Origin: Leuctra nigra
Lineage: Eukaryota; Arthropoda; Insecta; Plecoptera; Leuctridae
Length of the DNA stretch: 64,000 nucleotides
Assembly (NCBI GenBank): GCA_934045905.1
Contig: OW203762.1
Location: 52,911,411-52,975,410, forward strand
Direction of reading: 5' to 3'
In this document: one piece after another, positions 36,631 through 47,396 of the stretch
Position numbering within the stretch: position 1 is the stretch's first letter
Layout: every line of letters begins with the position of its first letter
The notes under the pieces: model-generated
Told to the model about the DNA's origin: nothing
Databases searched by the model: none
What the model saw: the letters and a program-made list of their open reading frames with translations, nothing else
Position numbers and translations under genes: made by a program

Positions 36631-37162
36631 TCGACTCTGCGGTGGACACGCGTGTTGTCGCAATGTCACGAGACTTCTGATTCTCGGATATATTTCCGTA
36701 TAATGAACAGCCACATGAGCTTGACGGCGCGCCTGAAATAGACACACCGCTGATTTCGTGCCAAAATAACGCGCGGTTAAGGGTAACTCTCTTCATAATA
36801 TTATATAGTCAGCGTCTGAATATAATAACCAAAATAGATCACTCTCGAGTAAATGTGAACATCACAAACATTCGTCAGCTCTCCGCCGCGAGCTGACGTC
36901 ACGGACTTTCTATAGGACAATCTTTCGCAAGAGATGGGATAAAAGCCCGAGTCCTGGACATGACTCTTGCAAGCAATCTTATCGACACGTTTCTGTTGCC
37001 TGGTCACACAGAGAGGAAAGACATCATCATCATCAGCAGTCATTCATTTCCATCAGGGTGGTGACGTCAGCGTGTTTCCACCACGCCGAAGAGCTTCATT
37101 AATAATTGCGAGCGCACAATCAACTTGCACCGATCCGCGCGCCCCTCGCGGGAACTTTTACT
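36631..37162. other. Intergenic DNA, no gene recognised
   Basis: Unique-looking sequence with two CRE-like sites (near 36893 and 37062) and a short CAT trinucleotide tract near 37021. No gene is supported. Confidence 0.4.
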
Positions 37163-37300
37163 TTATTATTATTATTATTAATCCTTTATTTGTAACGGGC
37201 AAGCCCACAAGTACAAATATAATAAAAACACATATTACATACAAAATTGCACATAGTCATAGGAATACATAAAAATACACCAACTTATTAAAGAGGATCG
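37163..37300 (-). mobile_element. 3' end of a degraded non-LTR retroelement (LINE or SINE tail)
   Basis: Read on the minus strand, the sequence runs TTGTGGGCTTGCCCGTTAC, then AAATAAAGG, then (ATT)n-type repeats to 37163. A short hairpin (GGGC-TT-GCCC) followed by AATAAA and a trinucleotide tail is typical of the 3' ends of many invertebrate LINEs and their partner SINEs. The 60-codon frame upstream (37319-37501, minus) has no recognisable reverse-transcriptase motif, so the 5' boundary and family are unknown. Confidence 0.45.
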
Positions 37301-40300
37301 TAAAACATCGGCGCAATCTCAGAAGCCAAAGTACTTGGAGGTGCAAGAGATTGACGAGCAGCTTTTAGTAGACACGGCTTCTTGGACTCGAGCCGGACAC
37401 TTCATAACGTTGCGTATCAGCATGTCCAGGGGGGGTCGACCCCTCTCAGTAGCCGAGCGAAGACATTGTAACATGAACAATACCATTACCAATGAAAACA
37501 TCTACATTGAGTTGATTGAATATAATGCAGAATCTGATTTCCACAAATTATATGTGTTTATTCTAGGAATTGAATAAGAGAGGTAGGAATTGAAAAATAG
37601 GATTAGTGGTCACATTTTGGATTTCCTGAAAGCTTATGATTGAAAATTGCATCAAAACTGAAGACGCTGATCGGTGGAAATGTTTCTCGGGGATTTTCCC
37701 CTCTTAGATGATAGATAAAGAGGCAATATGTTCAAGTTACAAAGTTGTTGCGAGTGAATTTATCTGGGTGCTTCATTGACCACTTTTTTAAATTTACGTT
37801 CGAAAAGTGTGCTGATTTTGAACTCAACTACTTTGATGCAATATAAGTGCCCGCTCTTAAAATTTTGGAGAACAGAATTTCGGATTTCAGCCCTCCAGAC
37901 GAATCACATGTTTAAACACTGATCCGTGTTTTTGTCCCCCCTCCACCCAGGCCCGCCACGTTGACTATGTCTAAACACAACATAACTTGTTATTTTTTGT
38001 TTCGTGTTTATAAGGTGGCGAGCTTTCAAAATGGCCGACTTAATTTATTCGAGTGCTTTCCGGAAATGCTCCACTCATTCTTAATTAGAACAAAGCCGGA
38101 AAGCTCAGCCAAGAGCTTTGAGTGAGTAATGTCTGAGCTTCCTCTCACCATGCCGTGCCGAGCCAGACCAAGGCCGCAATAAATACTTCGACGCTCTCAT
38201 TACGTCCTCGACGTCACCCGACGTCGAAACGGAATACCTACTTGTAATAAGAACTCTAATAATCGCTAAACTTAATCACTGTCGAACAAATTTTCATTAC
38301 AAGAGCGAATTTATTGCTGTTATCTATGAGGATGGCGTCTTTAGAGCGTCGCTGCGCCGTCGGGACGCCGAGTTTACATAACATGTATGCCTGGAGCTTT
38401 GCGAAAACATCCCGTCAAGTATTCCGGAGAGACGCTTCCGGAGATGCAGGAAATATTAATTATTATGAAACTCGGGGAAAAACACGACGGGAGCAAGTTT
38501 GTCCTCCGTTCGTCGCAGTGAAATTAGCGCAAAAGAAACGCGTAGGCAGCGTGAAATGAGTAGTACTCATTGTGAGCAGTGAGTTGCTGAAACTACGCCC
38601 AGCACAGGTATCGTGTAACTTTCATCGACAGTCGATAGACAACACTTATGGGAGTTCGAGACGTCGCGATCGACTACGTGATGGAGTCAATGCAAGTTGT
38701 CGGTCGACAGTCGACATTAGTTACACGATCGCGGTGCTGGAATTGAAGTCAAGGAACTAGAAACAAAACGGCACAAACTATGTATGGGTCGACTCCACCC
38801 CAAGAGAGAATGTGCAATGGCAGACGTCACGCATGGACTACATACCGCCATGGTATAGCGGCTAAGGGTGGTTTATTCCCATGTACTTATCTGCCGCATA
38901 ACTGAGAAGCGATGCCATCATTCTCTGGTGAGGCATGCAGCTAACAACCGCCATTTGCCTCCACGACGCTGAAAAGCATTTTGCAAAGTTTGCTGACGCA
39001 GCCAACATTCTGGGGTTCAAGTGAGGCCGCGGCCCCATTCGGGGACCGTTTAATCTCAGTCACGAAATCAGGGTGAATATCGATTCCTCCTATTGATGCA
39101 CTAAAACGATCCAACGCCAGCGGGGAGCTCATGAATATCTCAAGACTCACGACAGGCAAATGTTGGCAATGATTTCCAGAGAGATCCGACGCGCGTCGGC
39201 GTCTACCCTGCCCTGGGCGTCGTCATGGAAACCACCCGGGTCCCTCGCCTCGCTCCGACATACATATATATCCACGGACTTGGTCACGTGTGTAATCTCG
39301 CAGTTTAATTATTATAAAGTATGCAACTTGTATGACGTCATCGCATTGTTCAATTTATAAAATATTACGACCGCCCTTACGAACGCTTACGGCAATATAT
39401 GAATAAAGATTACATCATTAGGTTAATCTCCTAATAATCTTCCTCATTATTACACGTTTATGTCGAAATGTGGTTTAATTCACGAACATTTAGTTCCGAC
39501 TCAAGGAAACCGCCGACGCTGATTGCATTTATTCAAATAATCCCCCAATTCTACTCCAGTAAATGCTGAATCGCCTGCATTATTCATCGGAGCTGTCAAC
39601 ACCTGCGGGATTTGCATCTCTCCAGCTTCATCTGAGCAGAGTAATGGATAATTCCCAAGATCCTCGCGAAGAAAGCGGCAATGTCTGCGCTGCGTCATAT
39701 ATTATGGATGTGGAGCAGCGTGACAGCGCTAAGTATCTGCCCGTGATATGAATAATTCACAAACATCGACACAACAAACACAATCACGGCGGGGGAGATC
39801 ACTCTTTAATCAACACTTACATTTTTCACAGACAGAGAGAATATTCAATGTACTTTTTCCAACGGTGATTAATGAAAGCAGTTAAAATGTTTAATTAGAA
39901 TTGTCATAAAGCGAGAGAGCTTAGCTCTCGGACAATGGCGGGTGGATTAGACGTCGCGATGCCCCAGCACGTGCAGTCAAAGGTTATAGGTCAACGCAGA
40001 CTGACGTCGGCGGTGGCTTCTATTCGGAATATATGATATTGATCGAACCCGGATCCTCCAGACCAGATGGTTTCGGTTCCCAACTCATGGATGTGATGAA
40101 CCGGACGGATCGAACTTATCTATACACCTTGGATGGAACTGTAAGAAACACCTTGAGATCGATGCAACCGGCACCTCCACCTCGGGACAAACAAGTTGGG
40201 GCTCTGCCCGTTTTCGCTAGTTTTGGAAAGAAAGCTTCTTTGTGTGCCCTTTTTGGCTTCACGAGATATAGATAAAACTTGAATTGGCAGCTGCCCAGAC

Positions 40301-41581
40301 CAGGTTGGGGTGCTGTCACGCTGTTCGCGAAGGAAATAGATTGTGTTCTGGACAGAAATTCGATTTCTAAGTTTTATAGCGCATAAAATGTATTCTACAC
40401 AACCCTGTATAACGATGGACCAAGTCTGAATAGGGAATAAAGACGGGTGAGTGGTCAAAGGACGGTTGGAAATCCGCCATCTTCTCCCTCTAGAGCAAGA
40501 AAATGTTCACAACCACAAACATCATCATTACAATTAGTACATCGTTCTGAAACATACGCTGATTACAAGTTAGAGGTCTCTGAAGAGCTGATGAGAGAGA
40601 AACTTGTGTCTAGTTGAATCCAGTTGCAGTGAGAGATAACTTGTGATGCAGATTGTTCGCAAACAAACAGCCGAGGGTAAACCGGTCTGTGCGATGAATG
40701 TGAAGCTGCAGGTATGAGGCCAGCATGTCATGGACCATCGACATTCACTCGTTATCAATCACCTTCGCATGCGCATCGACAGGCGAATGACCGCCTTTAC
40801 AACTGATAAGGCTGATAACAATCACGATTGGCTCGAGGAATCTTGTCTACTCTTCTGTCGGACAATTGTTTGTTCCTATGACGACATGATTACTCTTTAG
40901 TCTTTAGGTCGAGCGACTTTCGCAACACCTCGATTAAAGTCGTACTTGGACGGAATTGTCGCAGATATGGGAGTTGTTTTTCGCCGTGATTTTCCTTACT
41001 CGATGTTACTTGATTGTGTTATTGCATTTGTAAGTTGGGAAGTAACTCAACTTACGTACAAGAACGCTGTTGTTGATGGCTTTTGTTAACTGAAGCGCAA
41101 TTCGTCGCCAAGAAAACTACACCTCAGCAGTAAAGTTGGTTGCAGTGAAAAGTTCAGTCTGATGGAATTGGAAACAAAACAAGGAACTTTGCACAATCAC
41201 AAGGTGCATGTGAGGACTCCATTGGATAGATCTAGGAAGGGCGTCGACAGGACGAGCATTTGTGAAACTGATGTAATTGCACATCCTTTCCATTGTGACA
41301 CAAATCAGACTTCCATTGCAGATCATCCTGGTCAGCAATTACCATGTCGCCATCAGTGGTCACGTGATGAGCGACACTGGGACGCCGTCGACACGCGCAC
41401 GGGTGGAGGTAATTCAATTACGGCTAATTGAAAGTAAATATATATAATATAATCTGTGGACGATTGAAATTATTCTTCTGAATTACTCTTGACGTCATGG
41501 ACCAGTGAGACTGAGAACCACGCGCCAAGTTCCACGGCCAATCGAATCAACACCCGGCCACTTAGCACCTGTCAACTGATC
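37301..41581. other. Intergenic DNA left of the LINE
   Basis: About 4.3 kb without a recognisable gene. Frames of 60-112 codons on both strands have no identifiable domain. Several GACGTC motifs are present (38203, 38212, 38217, 38820, 39333, 39950, 39999, 41492). Confidence 0.4.
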
Positions 41582-41594
41582 ACTTTTATACACC
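41582..41594 (+). repeat. Candidate 5' target-site duplication of the LINE
   Basis: ACTTTTATACACC, repeated exactly at 46100-46112. A 13-bp exact match placed just outside both ends of an element with its ORFs inside is unlikely by chance in the few hundred bases searched. Confidence 0.55.
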
Positions 41595-41852
41595 GAGACT
41601 TCATTTGTTTCTTCATAAATGAAAGTTAGTTCTGTGAATTATTCTCAGTATTTTCGCTTATATTTGTGGATTAATCGCTAGTTTTGCATGTTTGTTGTGT
41701 TGAATGGTGATATTAGATATTTTGGGAGCCATTCAAACCATTTTTCCGCGTCAGAATCTGTTTCAAGTATTAGAAAATAGTTTTATATACTAGGTCTACG
41801 AAACCTACCAAGAGACGCTTGTAGCTCATTTGGACTTGAAGTAATGTGAGCA

Positions 41853-43322
41853 ATGAGTGGAATATATAAAGTTTGGAGTGATGAAGTAAACCGGCTAGAG
41901 GCCCCTTCAGCTGTAGACAATGTCATAAACATTTCTAGTCAACCCATAGGAGCTTCTATAAATGATTTTTCGTCTAGTGATGAATCGGACACGGAGCTAA
42001 TGCAAGTTGAGTCTGCAACCAATGAGATGTCTTTGAACATAGTTCCCGATGGTTTCACGATGGTGACAGGAAATAAAAGGCGTCGTAATTGTAACGATCG
42101 TCCCAGCACACGATCATCTGGGTCAGATGCTTCAGGCCCATCATCCAAGAGAGTGATCAACCTTGTGCGTACGCAGAACTCATTTGAGCCGCTTGCAAGT
42201 GCAAATGATATGGACACGACCCCGATGACGGCGGAGACTTTGCCAGATAAGAAGTATAAAATCCCACCAATAGTGATTCAAAATATGAAATCTCATAAGG
42301 CATTAGTTGAGTTGCTCTCCGCTGTATGTCCAGAACAAGGGGCATTCATAATCAAACCTGGTCTCGAAGTTTCTCGAGTAATCATTAGAGATATTACCTC
42401 GTACAAACTAATTACCTCCGCCCTAGACTCGACTGAGGGAATAGAGTACTACACGTTTCCAACTGAGCGCACTAGATCACAGCGTTTTGTTCTGAGAGGT
42501 CTGCCACAATCTGCTGAAACAGAAGACATTCAAGAGGAGCTGAAGCAGCAAGGCTTCAATGTCCGCTCTGTGCGGCAGATGAAGATGCCTGGAGACAGTA
42601 CACGTCTTTTGCCCCTTTTTGAATGTACGCTAGTAAGTACGAGTGGTCAGGCTCCAGTGGACCTCAGCCAAATCAAGAGACTCCTCTACTGCGTGGTCTC
42701 CACCGAGGCCCCACGGAGCAAGAAGATTAATGTCATACAATGTTTTAATTGTCAAAGAGTGGGTCATACGGCCAAATTTTGTCATCGCCAGCCACGATGT
42801 GTTCGATGTGGAGGTGTGCATCAGGTTAAGGAGTGTAAGGAGTCACCAGAAACAGCAAAGTGCTGTAACTGCAATCAGCAGCATGCCGCTTGCTACCGAG
42901 GATGTGATGTCATCAAGGCAGCAACTCGTCATGCTACTCGAGCCCGACGTCCACAGCAGCAAGATGGCTCTTCTCCACAGCATGATAACCGAGGGAATAC
43001 TCAGACGCAACCCACGCCCGTGCCACGAGTCTCATTGGCGCAACCACGGACTTTTGCTTCTGTTTTGAACACTCAGATAAATCCAGAGCAACCCTCGTCC
43101 TCAAACACCACTGCCTTAGAAGAAGCAGAGAGGCCACCCAATGCTCTTCCTGAACTCGTACAACCGGTAGTACCTCAACAATCAACTATTGATTGGATAG
43201 CCCTTATAAACGGCATTGCAATTTTTATAGTTAATATGAACATTCACCCCATCATTACGTCTCTGGCAAGTTTTGTGCCAACTCTTCTTTTGTCTGTACA
43301 AAATCGCAATGCCAGCGATTAA
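41853..43322 (+). CDS. LINE ORF1, Gag-like zinc-knuckle protein
   Basis: 489 residues. ORF1 proteins of Jockey elements bind the element RNA and form the ribonucleoprotein carried to the target. Residues 1-110 are low-complexity and acidic to serine-rich, with a basic KRRR near 75-78. About 205-296 corresponds to the PRE_C2HC region usually found before the knuckles in this group. Three knuckles follow: C297-x2-C300-x4-H305-x4-C310, C316-x2-C319-x3-H323-x4-C328 and C337-x2-C340-x3-H344-x6-C351. Residues 355-440 are Gln/Pro-rich. The C-terminus (about 446-482) is strikingly hydrophobic, possibly two short helices. The start at 41853 has a purine at -3. The stop overlaps the ORF2 start by 14 bases. 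The family assignment is firm; the function of the hydrophobic tail is unknown. Confidence 0.93.
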   Translation: MSGIYKVWSDEVNRLEAPSAVDNVINISSQPIGASINDFSSSDESDTELMQVESATNEMSLNIVPDGFTMVTGNKRRRNCNDRPSTRSSGSDASGPSSKRVINLVRTQNSFEPLASANDMDTTPMTAETLPDKKYKIPPIVIQNMKSHKALVELLSAVCPEQGAFIIKPGLEVSRVIIRDITSYKLITSALDSTEGIEYYTFPTERTRSQRFVLRGLPQSAETEDIQEELKQQGFNVRSVRQMKMPGDSTRLLPLFECTLVSTSGQAPVDLSQIKRLLYCVVSTEAPRSKKINVIQCFNCQRVGHTAKFCHRQPRCVRCGGVHQVKECKESPETAKCCNCNQQHAACYRGCDVIKAATRHATRARRPQQQDGSSPQHDNRGNTQTQPTPVPRVSLAQPRTFASVLNTQINPEQPSSSNTTALEEAERPPNALPELVQPVVPQQSTIDWIALINGIAIFIVNMNIHPIITSLASFVPTLLLSVQNRNASD

Positions 43323-45948
43323 TTCAATTAATCTAATCATTTGGAATGCTAATAGCATAAGTTCTCGTAAAGACGAATTACTTCTATTGATGGAATCACG
43401 AAATTTAATGGCTGCCCTTGTCTGTGAGACCCATCTTAACCCTAAGGACAAGCTTAAGCTTGCCAATCACTCAGTGTATAGAACTGATCGTCCAGGAGAC
43501 AGGAGAGCAGGAGGGACTGCAATCATCATTGACAATCGAGTAAGTCACTACGAGATTGTTTTACCTGAAACGAAATCAATAGAGGCTACCGCTATCCTGC
43601 TTTTTACTAAACTGGGTCCACTACGGCTTATAGCCACGTATTGTCCTCCGCGAACTAAGCTTCTCACAGCAGATATAGAAGCATTAATGGACTCGAATTA
43701 CCCGACTATTCTCGGTGGCGACCTTAATGCTAAGCATACAGCCTGGAACTCGCGAGTTGTCAACGCCAATGGCCGCACTCTCCTTTCACTCTCCCGTATA
43801 AGTGACTTTACTGTGACTGGACCGCAAGAAGCGACACATCTTCATATCCCTACAGGAAGAGCTGATGTTCTTGACATTGCGGTGGTGAAAAATCTGCGAC
43901 ATTCCATTGAATTAGAAACACTTTTAGAATTGTCTTCAGATCATAATCCTGTACTTTTGAGCGTAGGGGACTCATACGAGACCGTTGATCCCATCATTCG
44001 ATTCAATTACAGAAAAGCAGACTGGGAAAAGTTCAGAGAGCATTTATCAAATAAGTTGGAGAGTGGACCACTTGATTCGCATCAGGATATAGATTTAGCA
44101 GTAAATAAATTAACGGAAAATATTATGGAAGCAAGAGCGATCAGTGTTCCCATTTGTAATACAAAAAGGTGCACAATATTTGATCTTCCACGTGGAATTA
44201 AACTGTCAATAGCCACTCGAAACCGTGCACGTAGGAGATGGCAGGCGCTCAGAACACCTGATTTACATGAAGAATATAAGCTCTTAGACAGATCTGTAAA
44301 GGAATTAATTCGTCGCCATAGGAGAGAGAGGTGGGAAGATGCTGTAGCCACACTAGAACCAGGGAGTCGTCCACTCTGGTCCATGGCAAAACGACTGACA
44401 AGAAGCAAACAACCAAATCCACCCATTCAAGGTAGTACACACCTTGCATGCAGCCCACATGATAAGGCAGAAGTTCTAGCAGATTCGCTTCAAAATCAGT
44501 TTTCCCCAAACCCGCCGACTAATTCATCAGCACATATCGAGGCTGAAGTAAGAACCCATCTTGCTATACACAAGGCGCAGGCTGAAGATGATGAAGTCGT
44601 TCTCTGCTCTATGGACGAAGTAATTATATATCTAAATGAACTTGCAAATGGCAAGGCACCTGGTATTGACGAGATCACAAACACGATTCTTAAAGAACTT
44701 CCTATACCTGCCGGTGAACGTATCCTTGAAATATTTAATGCCAGTCTCCGTCTTCAACACTTCCCCACCCAATGGAAAGTAGCCAAAGTCATTGTGTTCC
44801 CGAAAGCGGGAAAGAATCTTCGTGACCCTGCAAATTACCGGCCGATTAGTCTCCTCTCATCACTATCGAAGCTTTTTGAAAAGGTCCTTCATGCTCGAAT
44901 TAGAGGCCACGCAAACGCTACAAAGCTGCTGATCAATGAGCAGTTTGGCTTTCGACAGAAGCATTCAACAACACATCAGCTTCTACGTGTGGTTGACAAG
45001 ATAAACGATGGATTTAAAAAGCTGAAAGGAACTGGTATAGTTTTCCTGGACGTTGCTAAAGCATTTGATAGAGTTTGGCATGAAGGCCTACTACAAAAAC
45101 TAATTAAATATCAATTCCCCAACTACTTAATCAATATCATCCACTCCTATTTAAATCAAAGATCCTTCACCGTACACATCAACGGTGCCTGTTCTTCAGC
45201 GAGGCCTATTCTGGCTGGAGTTCCTCAGGGATCTATCATTAGCCCCATCCTCTTCAACATCTTCACCAATGACATCCCAACTAACATTCCGGACACCGAA
45301 GTAGCTTTCTATGCTGACGATGCCGCAGTCATCTGCCAATCTATGGCATCTAATCAACTTGGCCCGCCTCTGCAAAAAGCATTAGACGTACTCAGCCACT
45401 GGTATACAGAGAACCGTATAGCCCTAAATTCATCTAAGACAGAGGCAACACTCTTCACCAAGCGACGGAAATTTCAACCCCCTACCATAAACATCTCTGG
45501 TACAGATGTCTCCTGGTCTCCCAGCAATGTTTACCTGGGTGTCACCCTGGATGCCAAGCTCTCCTGGAAGGCCCACGCTGAGAAGATTGCCAGCAAGGCC
45601 AACGGGAAGACGGCGGCGCTGTTCCCACTGCTCAAAAGCAAATCCATGCCGCTCACCAGCAAGCTGCTTCTTATCCAGAGCGTCATCGTGCCCACACTGA
45701 CGTACGCCTCACCAGTGTGGTACGAGAGGACTTCAGCGGGAGCGAGAACAATGCTGCAGAGGGTGCAGAACAGGGCCCTCAAGATCGCCCTGCGCACTCC
45801 GATGTTCACCCGGACGAAGAGCATACACCAAGATATAGGATTTGCCTATCTCCACGAAGTCATGGAAAATCAGAGAGAGTCGTTCTACGCAGCACTCGGA
45901 GACCATGGAAATCCACTAATCAGCAGACTGGCTGATGTTACTTCCTAA
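43309..45948 (+). CDS. LINE ORF2, apurinic-type endonuclease plus reverse transcriptase
   Basis: 879 residues from the ATG at 43309; an in-frame ATG at 43273 would add 12. I prefer 43309 because the protein then starts MPAINSINLIIWNAN, the usual endonuclease beginning. Endonuclease motifs: WNAN (12-15), CETHL with the catalytic Glu40, GGDLNAKHTAW (136-146) and SSDHNP (209-214), which nick the target DNA. Reverse-transcriptase motifs: NGKAPGIDEI, NYRPISLLSSLSKLFEK, NEQFGFRQKHST, FLDVAKAFDRVW with Asp581, GVPQGSIISPILFNIF, AFYADDAAV with Asp670/Asp671, LNSSKTE and VYLGVTLDAKLSWKAH. All catalytic residues are present. It ends in HGNPLISRLADVTS, a Jockey-like terminus, without RNase H. The part encoded after about 45490 is clearly GC-richer than the rest. 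It would be translated from the ORF1 mRNA by a coupled or reinitiation mechanism. Confidence 0.96.
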   Translation: MPAINSINLIIWNANSISSRKDELLLLMESRNLMAALVCETHLNPKDKLKLANHSVYRTDRPGDRRAGGTAIIIDNRVSHYEIVLPETKSIEATAILLFTKLGPLRLIATYCPPRTKLLTADIEALMDSNYPTILGGDLNAKHTAWNSRVVNANGRTLLSLSRISDFTVTGPQEATHLHIPTGRADVLDIAVVKNLRHSIELETLLELSSDHNPVLLSVGDSYETVDPIIRFNYRKADWEKFREHLSNKLESGPLDSHQDIDLAVNKLTENIMEARAISVPICNTKRCTIFDLPRGIKLSIATRNRARRRWQALRTPDLHEEYKLLDRSVKELIRRHRRERWEDAVATLEPGSRPLWSMAKRLTRSKQPNPPIQGSTHLACSPHDKAEVLADSLQNQFSPNPPTNSSAHIEAEVRTHLAIHKAQAEDDEVVLCSMDEVIIYLNELANGKAPGIDEITNTILKELPIPAGERILEIFNASLRLQHFPTQWKVAKVIVFPKAGKNLRDPANYRPISLLSSLSKLFEKVLHARIRGHANATKLLINEQFGFRQKHSTTHQLLRVVDKINDGFKKLKGTGIVFLDVAKAFDRVWHEGLLQKLIKYQFPNYLINIIHSYLNQRSFTVHINGACSSARPILAGVPQGSIISPILFNIFTNDIPTNIPDTEVAFYADDAAVICQSMASNQLGPPLQKALDVLSHWYTENRIALNSSKTEATLFTKRRKFQPPTINISGTDVSWSPSNVYLGVTLDAKLSWKAHAEKIASKANGKTAALFPLLKSKSMPLTSKLLLIQSVIVPTLTYASPVWYERTSAGARTMLQRVQNRALKIALRTPMFTRTKSIHQDIGFAYLHEVMENQRESFYAALGDHGNPLISRLADVTS

Positions 45949-46099
45949 CTCTTGACTCCTATAGTCTAAATTTGTGTCAATGTTTTACAATTTTTATAAT
46001 TTCCAAATGTCATGACAGAGTTATGTACAAACATTATGTGTACGGTATCTGAAAATTCAGGCACTACAAGTATGTAGTAGCCAACAAGAGCGAAGATAT

Positions 46100-46112
46100 A
46101 CTTTTATACACC
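46100..46112 (+). repeat. Candidate 3' target-site duplication of the LINE
   Basis: ACTTTTATACACC, the exact partner of 41582-41594. Confidence 0.55.
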
Positions 46113-46743
46113 TCTCTTTGTTCAATCCCTTCACACAACTCAATTGAAGGTAGGATTTAATGAGGCTATAATTAAAAGAAGTCAGTAATAATAAGTGCTT
46201 TAAAATATTTTGTTTAATTACAAACGTGGCATAATGACTTGTGTAGACAATTGTATTCTTTTGAAATACAGGAAACATATTATTATCGTTCTTGTCAAAG
46301 GAATGATGAGAAGTTGAGATATTTCTTGGAGCTGCGATGTGCTGAGATGAAATATATGACAATGAAATGAAACAATGTCGGGACGGTGGTAATTATTATG
46401 TACACAAGCAGAGGGTAATAAAAGTGAATTATGATTGGAGAGGCCATGTTGTGCGTTAGCTTCTGACCAATGAGAGCACACGACACCGAGAGAGCCGAGT
46501 CAGACGCCGGTGTTCAAGTCGCAGACGAGATCAATGAATAGTTTGCAACTTGGAAATAACGACTTGACTAAACTTCATCAATCTCTCGGCACAGGAGACA
46601 ATTTGCCACGTCTCTTCCCCGCAACTTTCCAGATGCAAGTTCGACAACGCGAAGATTACTGGAACTTAGCGTCTCGGTCGGATAACTCCAGGCGGTGTCT
46701 ACTTCACACACCTCCCTGGAAGTAATAGCTACAGGAACAGGTT

Positions 46744-46838
46744 GAAGAAGAAGAAGAAGAAGAAGAAGAAGAAGAAGAAGAAGAAGAAGAAGAAGAAGAA
46801 GAAGAAGAAGAAGAAGAAGAAGAAGAAGAAGAAGAAGA
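46744..46838 (+). repeat. (GAA)n microsatellite, about 31 copies
   Basis: An uninterrupted GAA/TTC run of about 95 bp. Long purine/pyrimidine tracts of this kind can form triplex DNA and are often length-polymorphic. Confidence 0.97.
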
Positions 46839-47374
46839 GACACACGCGTGTCTTTCAGAACGCATGTCACGTGTCCACGACACAGTAAATGTCACGCCAA
46901 ACGAACGACGCCATTTTGTTAAGTTTCGGGGATCTAAATGGCGCAATGGAAACAGATATTCACCATCGAGAGCACATAAAACGCAGTGACAATGTAATCG
47001 AGTTAGTTCTTCTAGTCCCCGACAGCAGCGCTGTTCATTGGAGCGTCGTTGGTCAGCCAGGCTTCACTTTAAATCCCGATAAACCCATTAATTTACGTGT
47101 TCGCTTTTCGCAACAATTATATTAATTCTAGTCATTAAACATTTGTGCGCGCGCATCCCCTCTCGCTGGCTCGTTAATCGAGGACGCCGGCAATGATTTG
47201 GGGTGAAGAACGCTTCGCTAAGCCTTTGAAGCCGTCGGGGCGTCGGCGTCGTTCGCATTGCCGACGTCAAGGTAATTGCTGACGAGTTGGGCTCAACGGC
47301 GGCCATCAGCATGCAGAAAGACAATTACGCGACCGATCTCGTCGTTCGCTAGTCATTTGCTCTCCAGGCAGAAC

Positions 47375-47396
47375 GGGGGGGGGGGGGGGGGGGGGG
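47375..47396 (+). repeat. Poly(G) run of 22
   Basis: Twenty-two consecutive G. It may be miscounted in assembly, as long homopolymers often are. Confidence 0.85.

Larger units (their letters stand above)
41595..46099 (+). mobile_element. Complete Jockey-type non-LTR retrotransposon, about 4.5 kb
   Basis: Two intact frames in the order Gag-like ORF1 and endonuclease/reverse-transcriptase ORF2, without LTRs or an RNase H domain, define a non-LTR element of the Jockey group. The boundaries are taken from the 13-bp direct repeat; they imply a 5' UTR of 258 bp and a 3' UTR of about 150 bp. The 5' UTR presumably holds an internal promoter, as known for this group, but I could not locate it. No poly(A) or simple-repeat tail is visible at the inferred 3' end, which is unusual and is the main reason to doubt the exact boundary. 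With no stops or frameshifts the copy could be active or recently inserted. Confidence 0.85.

Noticed and set aside
36208..36747. Arginine/histidine-rich 179-codon frame
   Set aside because: It is produced by the 21-bp repeat; equal-quality frames occur in other phases and on the other strand.
38840..38940. tRNA-like words (GGTATAGCGGCTAAGG, GGTTTATTCCC)
   Set aside because: The A- and B-box-like words are too close together and no cloverleaf could be drawn.
41939..45824. Minus-strand and out-of-frame open readings within the LINE
   Set aside because: They are shadows of the two well-supported LINE proteins.
46568..46946. Poly-leucine and poly-serine frames
   Set aside because: They are translations of the GAA/TTC microsatellite.
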